Made by a program: the position numbers and the translations under genes. Source: an uncultured Bacteroidales bacterium (GTDB taxonomy: Bacteria > Bacteroidota > Bacteroidia > Bacteroidales > P3). From it: a stretch of 18,565 nucleotides of DNA. Of this stretch, positions 14,128 through 18,565 are shown piece after piece. The notes under the pieces are model-generated. The model was not told the DNA's origin. It made no database searches and saw only the letters and a program-made list of their open reading frames with translations. The stretch covers positions 1 through 18,565 of the forward strand of contig CAMWIS010000015.1 of NCBI GenBank assembly GCA_947174375.1, given 5' to 3'. Position 1 is the stretch's first letter; the number at the start of each line of letters is the position of its first letter.

Positions 14128-16021
14128 CGCCTTCGACCCGTTCGTGATTCCCTACATGATAGGCTTTGTCTTCGTCATCGCCTATCTCGTGGTGGCCTTG
14201 TGCTATGTGGTCAAGCAACTGCCGTTGAGCGATAAGAAAAAGATGGTCAAACATCTTTTCAGTTATAAGATTTTCATCACGGTCAAGGATATCTTCGCCG
14301 ACTGCCTGTTGCACGTCAAGATTTGGAAAAAGAACAAGTTGTTGGGCTATATGCATTCCAGCATCGCGTTCGGTTGGTTCATGCTCATTGTGGTGGGGCA
14401 CATCGAAATCTTTTTCTTTGCGCCGCACCGCGTCAACCTGCCGTATTACCCGATTTTCTTCCGTTACTTCATGATGGAGACGGAAACGACCGTGGGCGGC
14501 AGCGTGTTCTTCTTCCTCATGGACTTTTTCCTGCTCATGGTGCTGTCGGGCATCGCGCTGGCCATGATCAAGCGGCTCCGCCGGCGGTTCTTCGGCATGA
14601 AACGCACCACGCGCCTCAAATGGAACGACCGCCTGGGGATGTATGCGCTTTGGTGCATCTTCCCGTTGCGCTTCCTGGCCGAGAGTTTTACGTCGCATAT
14701 CAGCGGCGGCGGTTTCCTGACGCGCGGTTTCGGTATGGTTTTCGACTGGTTCAACCAGTTTATCAACAACGATGCGTTGATCCGCCCCACGTGGTGGGCG
14801 TATTCGATGGCGCTCATGGTGTTCTTCCTGACCCTGCCGTGGAGCCGTTTCACGCATATCCTGTCGGAAGCGTTGTTGATATATATGCGAAACGCCGGCA
14901 TCCGCGAGACGTCTAAGAACAACGGCTATGCGAGCGTGGAAATCTATTCGTGCTCGCGCTGCGGCCTGTGCCTCGACCCGTGTCAGATGGTGTCGGGCGC
15001 GTCGTTGCGGCAGATGGCCTCGGTGGAGTTTACGCGCAACATCCGTTGGGGACAGCGGGCGCAGGCGTTGGAAGCGGCGTCCTACTGCCTGATGTGCAAC
15101 CGTTGCGTGCAGGCCTGTCCGGTGGGCGTCAACTCCGTACAACTGAAACTGAACCTGAAAGGGGCCGACATCCAATACCGCTACCCGCACCGTTACGACT
15201 ACGTGGAGTCGGATGCGGCCAACCGGCCTTTGGCCACGACGCCGGCCTGGGCCAATATCCTGCAAAGCGGCGCGGAAACGGCGGCCGTGGAGAAGACCAC
15301 CGGCGACGCCGCGCCCGAGGTCGTCTATTTTGCGGGCTGCATGAGCCACCTGACGCCCGGCATCGAACGTTCGATGGTACGGATTTTCAAGGCGGCGGGC
15401 GTCGGCTATACGTTTTTGGACGAGGAGGGCGGCATCTGTTGCGGCCGGCCGATGATGCTCGCGGGCGACCGTATCGGCGGCGAACAGCTGATGGCGCGGA
15501 ACACCGAAGCCATTTTGGCCACGGGGGCCAGGACGCTCGTTTGCTCGTGCCCGATTTGCTATAAGATTTTCAAGGATACGTATAAGTTGGAAGGCGTGCG
15601 CGTATTGCACCATACCGAATACCTGTTGCAGCTGTTGGAGGCGGGCCGGATTACGGTGCGCAAGGGCGCGGAGACGGGCGTTTATCACGACCCCTGCGAA
15701 CTGGGCCGCCATGCCGGGATTTACAAGCAGCCGCGCGATGTGCTGTACCGCGTGCTGAACCTGCACACGACGCCCTACGAAGGCAAAGATGCCCTGTGTT
15801 GCGGCCACAGCATCGCGGCCGAGGGGATGCCGTACAAGAAACGCCGCATGATTGCCAAGGATGCGTTGAAGAAGATGACGGAAAAGCCCGTGGACGTCGT
15901 GGTGACGGCCTGCCCGTCTTGCAAGCGGGCGTTTGCCGAAATCGGCACCGTCGGCATCAAGGATATCGCGGAAATCGTTTGTGAACAATTGGTTTTGCCG
16001 CAGGCTCAACCGCAAAAATAA
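14108..16021 (+). CDS. HdrE-HdrD fusion: membrane cytochrome-like domain, ferredoxin and two CCG domains
   Basis: The 637-residue protein has about five membrane segments in residues 10-255 with candidate haem-ligand histidines 83, 98, 197 and 250, as in NarI/HdrE b-type cytochromes. Two ferredoxin motifs follow (Cys282/285/288/292; Cys327/330/333/337). Then come two complete CCG motifs: Cys411, Cys444-445, Cys481, Cys484; and Cys530, Cys564-565, Cys602, Cys605. HdrD/DsrK-type proteins use these for disulfide chemistry, fed from a quinol by the cytochrome domain. Fusion of the E and D functions in one chain is notable. It overlaps the short hdrC2 by 20 nt and lies 6 nt before phoH. It likely anchors the whole Hdr-like complex to the inner membrane and connects it to menaquinone. 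Confidence 0.92.
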   Translation: MHERFANAFDPFVIPYMIGFVFVIAYLVVALCYVVKQLPLSDKKKMVKHLFSYKIFITVKDIFADCLLHVKIWKKNKLLGYMHSSIAFGWFMLIVVGHIEIFFFAPHRVNLPYYPIFFRYFMMETETTVGGSVFFFLMDFFLLMVLSGIALAMIKRLRRRFFGMKRTTRLKWNDRLGMYALWCIFPLRFLAESFTSHISGGGFLTRGFGMVFDWFNQFINNDALIRPTWWAYSMALMVFFLTLPWSRFTHILSEALLIYMRNAGIRETSKNNGYASVEIYSCSRCGLCLDPCQMVSGASLRQMASVEFTRNIRWGQRAQALEAASYCLMCNRCVQACPVGVNSVQLKLNLKGADIQYRYPHRYDYVESDAANRPLATTPAWANILQSGAETAAVEKTTGDAAPEVVYFAGCMSHLTPGIERSMVRIFKAAGVGYTFLDEEGGICCGRPMMLAGDRIGGEQLMARNTEAILATGARTLVCSCPICYKIFKDTYKLEGVRVLHHTEYLLQLLEAGRITVRKGAETGVYHDPCELGRHAGIYKQPRDVLYRVLNLHTTPYEGKDALCCGHSIAAEGMPYKKRRMIAKDALKKMTEKPVDVVVTACPSCKRAFAEIGTVGIKDIAEIVCEQLVLPQAQPQK

Positions 16022-16027
16022 GACGTT

Positions 16028-17410
16028 ATGGACACCAATAAGGCTAAACGGAGCAAGGCGGCCGCCGCACGGGCCAAAGCCGGCGCGGCACGGGGCAAGA
16101 AACCCAAGATTTTCGTTTTGGACACGAACGTGCTGTTGCACGACCACAAATCGATTTACAAGTTCCAGGAAAACGACCTCGTGTTGCCGCTCACGGTTTT
16201 GGAAGAATTGGACAAGTTCAAGAAAGGCAACGAGCAGATCAACTACAACGCGCGGGAAATCATGCGCACCATCGATAAGTTGTCCGGAAACGGGCTGTTC
16301 GACAAGGCCATTTCGTTGGGCAAGGGGATCGGTACCGTCCGGGTGGTGATGAGCAAGGGCATTCCGGCCGAGATGAAAGCCGCGTTGACGGAAGACAAAC
16401 CCGACCACCGGATTATTTCCGTCGCCCTGCAAATCAAGAAGGAAAATCCGGACCGTCCCGTCATTTTGGTATCCAAAGACGTGAACCTGCGCATGAAAGC
16501 CAAGGTGTTCGGCTTGCCGGCCGACGACTATCTGTTTGACAAGTCGTCGGAGGAGACGGGTTTTGAACGCCGCCGGCTCAAGAGCGTGCGCGTGCCGGAA
16601 AGCGTGCTGGCGGAACTCTTCGAGGCCGGCAGCCTGAGCGTGCAAGACATCAAGGCCAAGCCGGGCCTGAACGAATATTTCAACCTGGTGGCCGGTACGG
16701 CGGAAGCGCCGGTGGTCTATCGGGCCGCGACCAAGCGGGTCGAATACGTCAAAAAGCAGTATGTGAGCGGTATAGAGCCGCGCAACGACGAACAGGCCTT
16801 TGCGTTGGACGCGCTCATGGACAAGCGGATTCCCGTAGTGGCGCTGACGGGTATGGCCGGTACGGGCAAGACGCTCTTGGCCTTGGCCGCCGCCGTGGCG
16901 CAGGCCAAGGACTACAAGTCGATTCTGATTTCGCGGCCCGTCATCCCGTTGCAGAACCAGGACATGGGCTTTCTGCCCGGCGACGTGAACGAGAAGCTGG
17001 CGCCGTATATGCTGCCGCTTTTCGATAATCTGGCCGTATTGAAGAACAAGACCAAAATCAGTCCGCGCGAATACAAGGACATCGAGGAGATGCAGAAGAG
17101 CGGCGCCTTGCAGATTTCGCCGCTGGCCTATATCCGCGGGCGCAGCCTGTCCGACACGTTCTTTATCGTGGACGAGGCGCAGAACCTGACGCCGCACGAA
17201 ATCAAGACGATTATCACGCGCGCGGCCGAGGGCACCAAAATCGTGTTTACGGGCGACATCTATCAGATTGACTCGCCCTATTTGGATGCGATGTCGAACG
17301 GCTTGACCTATTTGGGCGACCATCTGTACGACCAGCCGTTGTTCGCGCAGGTGCGGCTCGTGAAGGGCGAACGGAGCGCCGTGGCGGAAATGGCCGGCCG
17401 TTTGCTGTAA
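16028..17410 (+). CDS. PIN-domain/PhoH-family ATPase
   Basis: The 460-residue cytosolic protein begins with a basic Ala/Lys-rich tail (residues 1-26). A PIN nuclease domain follows: IFVLDTNVLLHDH (Asp32), VLEELDKF (Glu59-Glu60) and later acidic residues around SKDVNLRMKA. The C-terminal part is a PhoH ATPase with Walker A GMAGTGKT (275-282) and Walker B FIVDEAQN (Asp382-Glu383), then FTGDIYQID. The PIN-PhoH fusion (PhoH2/YlaK type) has been described as an RNA helicase/RNase. It follows the HdrE-HdrD gene by only 6 nt and is probably in the same transcript, although no functional connection to redox metabolism is known. Confidence 0.95.
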   Translation: MDTNKAKRSKAAAARAKAGAARGKKPKIFVLDTNVLLHDHKSIYKFQENDLVLPLTVLEELDKFKKGNEQINYNAREIMRTIDKLSGNGLFDKAISLGKGIGTVRVVMSKGIPAEMKAALTEDKPDHRIISVALQIKKENPDRPVILVSKDVNLRMKAKVFGLPADDYLFDKSSEETGFERRRLKSVRVPESVLAELFEAGSLSVQDIKAKPGLNEYFNLVAGTAEAPVVYRAATKRVEYVKKQYVSGIEPRNDEQAFALDALMDKRIPVVALTGMAGTGKTLLALAAAVAQAKDYKSILISRPVIPLQNQDMGFLPGDVNEKLAPYMLPLFDNLAVLKNKTKISPREYKDIEEMQKSGALQISPLAYIRGRSLSDTFFIVDEAQNLTPHEIKTIITRAAEGTKIVFTGDIYQIDSPYLDAMSNGLTYLGDHLYDQPLFAQVRLVKGERSAVAEMAGRLL

Positions 17411-17455
17411 GGCTTTGAACCAAAAAGTATATAAACATTTAAACATTTATAACGT
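17411..17455 (+). promoter_or_regulatory. A/T-rich leader before fabG, possible promoter
   Basis: This 45-nt gap is much more A/T-rich than the coding DNA around it. A TTTG at 17414-17417 could be a -33 box, and the expected -7 position falls at the tandem octamer AAACATTT (17433-17440 and 17441-17448) rather than an exact TAnnTTTG. A start site for fabG here is plausible but the -7 match is poor. Confidence 0.35.
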
Positions 17456-18202
17456 ATGAAATTATTGCAAGACAAGGTGGCTCTGATTACCGGGGCTTCC
17501 CGTGGTATCGGCAAAGCCATCGCGTTGCGTCTGGCGGGTGAAGGGGCGAACATCGCCTTTACCGACTTGAAGGAAGATGAAAATATGCAGGCCGTGGTCA
17601 AGGAACTCGAAGCCTTGGGCGTCAAGGCCAAGGGTTATGCGTCCAACGCGGCCGACCTGAACCAGACGTTGCAGACGGTAGAGGCCATCATGGCCGATTT
17701 CGGCCGTATCGACGTGCTGGTGAACAACGCCGGTATCACGAAAGACGGGTTGCTGCTGAAGATGAGCGAAGAACAGTGGGATGCCGTCATCAACGTCAAC
17801 CTCAAATCGGTGTTCAACTTCACGAAGGCCGTTCAGCCGGTCATGCTCAAACAGCGTTCGGGCAGCATCGTCAACATGAGTTCGGTGGTGGGCGTTTCCG
17901 GTAACGCGGGTCAGACCAACTATTCGGCTTCCAAGGCCGGTATCATCGGCTTCACGAAATCGGTGGCCAAGGAAATCGGTTCGCGCAACATCCGTTGCAA
18001 CGCCATTGCGCCGGGCTTCATCATCACCGATATGACGGGCCAGCTGCCGGAGGAAGTCCGCAAGACCTGGGCCGAGAAGATTCCGCTCAAACGCGGCGGT
18101 ACGCCCGAAGACGTGGCCAACGTATGTCTGTTCCTCGCCAGTGACCTTTCGTCGTATGTGAGCGGGCAGGTGTTGCACGTTTGCGGCGGCATGAATATGT
18201 AA
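17456..18202 (+). CDS. fabG: 3-oxoacyl-[acyl-carrier-protein] reductase FabG
   Basis: The 248-residue short-chain dehydrogenase/reductase performs the NADPH-dependent ketoacyl-ACP reduction of the fatty-acid elongation cycle. The cofactor motif TGASRGIGKAIA is near residues 13-24, NNAGIT follows the Rossmann core, and the catalytic Ser (NMSSVVG), Tyr and Lys (YSASKAG) and an active-site Asn are present. Typical FabG end-pieces are seen: NAIAPGFIITDMT, and GQVLHVCGGMNM at the C-terminus. Length and motif set match FabG closely, although SDR paralogues with other substrates cannot be excluded, and no acpP or fabF is adjacent. The next gene starts 1 nt after its stop. Confidence 0.93.
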   Translation: MKLLQDKVALITGASRGIGKAIALRLAGEGANIAFTDLKEDENMQAVVKELEALGVKAKGYASNAADLNQTLQTVEAIMADFGRIDVLVNNAGITKDGLLLKMSEEQWDAVINVNLKSVFNFTKAVQPVMLKQRSGSIVNMSSVVGVSGNAGQTNYSASKAGIIGFTKSVAKEIGSRNIRCNAIAPGFIITDMTGQLPEEVRKTWAEKIPLKRGGTPEDVANVCLFLASDLSSYVSGQVLHVCGGMNM

Positions 18203-18203
18203 G

Positions 18204-18565
18204 ATGCTGCAGGTATTGTTATACGCCGGCATAGCTTTGGGCTGTGCCGGCTTTTTGTATTTAAACCGGCGGGCGCGAACCGATTTTCCGACGCCCGTCC
18301 GTTGGGGGCTGTTCGCCTTGCGCTTCCTGACCGTATTCGGGCTGCTCGTCCTGTTGCTTTCGCCCGTATGGAAACGGCATTGGCGGGAGACGGAGCCGCC
18401 GCTCGTGGTGTTGGCCATAGACGCTTCGGCCTCGATGCGGGGCGCGTGGGGCGATTCGGCGGCGCGGGCCGGGGCTTTGGCCATCGTAGCCGCCGCAAAC
18501 CCCGCCGCCCCGGGGCCCCAGGGCCCGTGGCGGCCCAGTTGCGTAGGGGCGGGAACCCCGCCGGT
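18204..18565 (+). CDS. Membrane-anchored von Willebrand A-like protein (N-terminal part, cut by window edge)
   Basis: The frame opens with ATG 1 nt after fabG and stays open to the end (120 codons). Two hydrophobic segments (MLQVLLYAGIALGCAGFLYL and FALRFLTVFGLLVLLLSPVW) flank a basic loop. They are followed by VVLAIDASASMRG, which matches the DxSxS metal-ion-dependent adhesion site at the start of a VWA domain. This layout is seen in a Bacteroidetes family of VWA-domain membrane proteins. The last 25 or so residues are Ala/Pro/Gly-rich and unlike a usual VWA helix, so the terminal bases may be of poorer quality. Function unknown. Confidence 0.7.
   Translation, partial: MLQVLLYAGIALGCAGFLYLNRRARTDFPTPVRWGLFALRFLTVFGLLVLLLSPVWKRHWRETEPPLVVLAIDASASMRGAWGDSAARAGALAIVAAANPAAPGPQGPWRPSCVGAGTPP

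Noticed and set aside
10973..16021. Methanogen-type heterodisulfide reductase implying an archaeal origin or a methanogenesis-linked role
   Set aside because: Promoters, neighbours and codon style are those of Bacteroidetes, and Hdr-like complexes are widespread in bacteria. No coenzyme M/B genes or mcr genes are present, so only the subunit architecture is transferred in the naming.
14090..17446. Very long minus-strand open frame opposite the HdrE-HdrD and phoH genes
   Set aside because: It is a composition effect of GC-rich codons. The translation is Arg/His/Gln-rich with no recognisable domain, while the plus strand encodes two clear, motif-complete proteins.

Overview
The window reads as a piece of a fairly GC-rich Bacteroidales chromosome, plausibly Rikenellaceae/Alistipes-like (an inference from style and gene content; no marker gene fixes the genus). 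The grounds are repeated Bacteroidetes -7 promoter elements (TAnnTTTG) directly before starts, little use of Shine-Dalgarno sites, a stand-alone RRM protein, an HsdR-N-only protein, a PIN-PhoH protein and a Tat lipoprotein oxidoreductase. No insertion sequences, phage genes, CRISPR arrays, tRNA or rRNA were recognised. Apart from the 206-base left end, gaps between genes are short.

Layout. (1) 1-206: end of an unidentified reading frame, then a long imperfect hairpin. (2) 207-3894: thiS overlapping mfd. (3) 3895-5414: a minus-strand envelope protein whose stop codon abuts that of mfd, a divergent pair of almost leaderless promoters, an HsdR-N domain nuclease-like protein, and an RRM RNA-binding protein ending in a strong terminator. 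(4) 5427-10917: an apparent operon of a Tat-exported, lipid-anchored Fe-S aldo/keto reductase, a TonB-dependent receptor, a solitary ECF S-component-like membrane protein, and a NapH-NapG-like fusion polyferredoxin. (5) 10918-17410: an apparent operon of five heterodisulfide-reductase-like genes in the order hdrC, hdrB, hdrA, hdrC2, hdrE-hdrD fusion, followed 6 nt later by a PhoH-family gene. (6) 17456-18565: fabG and the start of a membrane-anchored von Willebrand A-like protein cut by the window edge.

How it may work together. Regions 4 and 5 carry about 19 recognisable iron-sulfur cluster motifs in 10.6 kb. The Hdr-like genes would form a cytosolic HdrA/B/C module docked on a b-type-cytochrome-like membrane subunit that has two complete CCG catalytic domains of its own. 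The HdrA is a core-only version without the ferredoxin domains of bifurcating enzymes, and no hydrogenase, MvhD or Flx partner is present, so a (mena)quinone-linked thiol/disulfide or related redox role is more likely than bifurcation. The NapGH-like fusion looks built to carry electrons across the inner membrane to a periplasmic four-cluster domain, and the Tat-exported Fe-S reductase encoded in the same operon is its most obvious partner. With an outer-membrane receptor and an S-component between them, region 4 looks like a system for importing a ligand and reducing it in the periplasm. Both operons share an identical 14-nt promoter segment, and the Hdr operon starts inside a pair of tandem inverted repeats. 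The substrate, the electron donor and any physical link between the two modules are not visible from the sequence and remain hypotheses.
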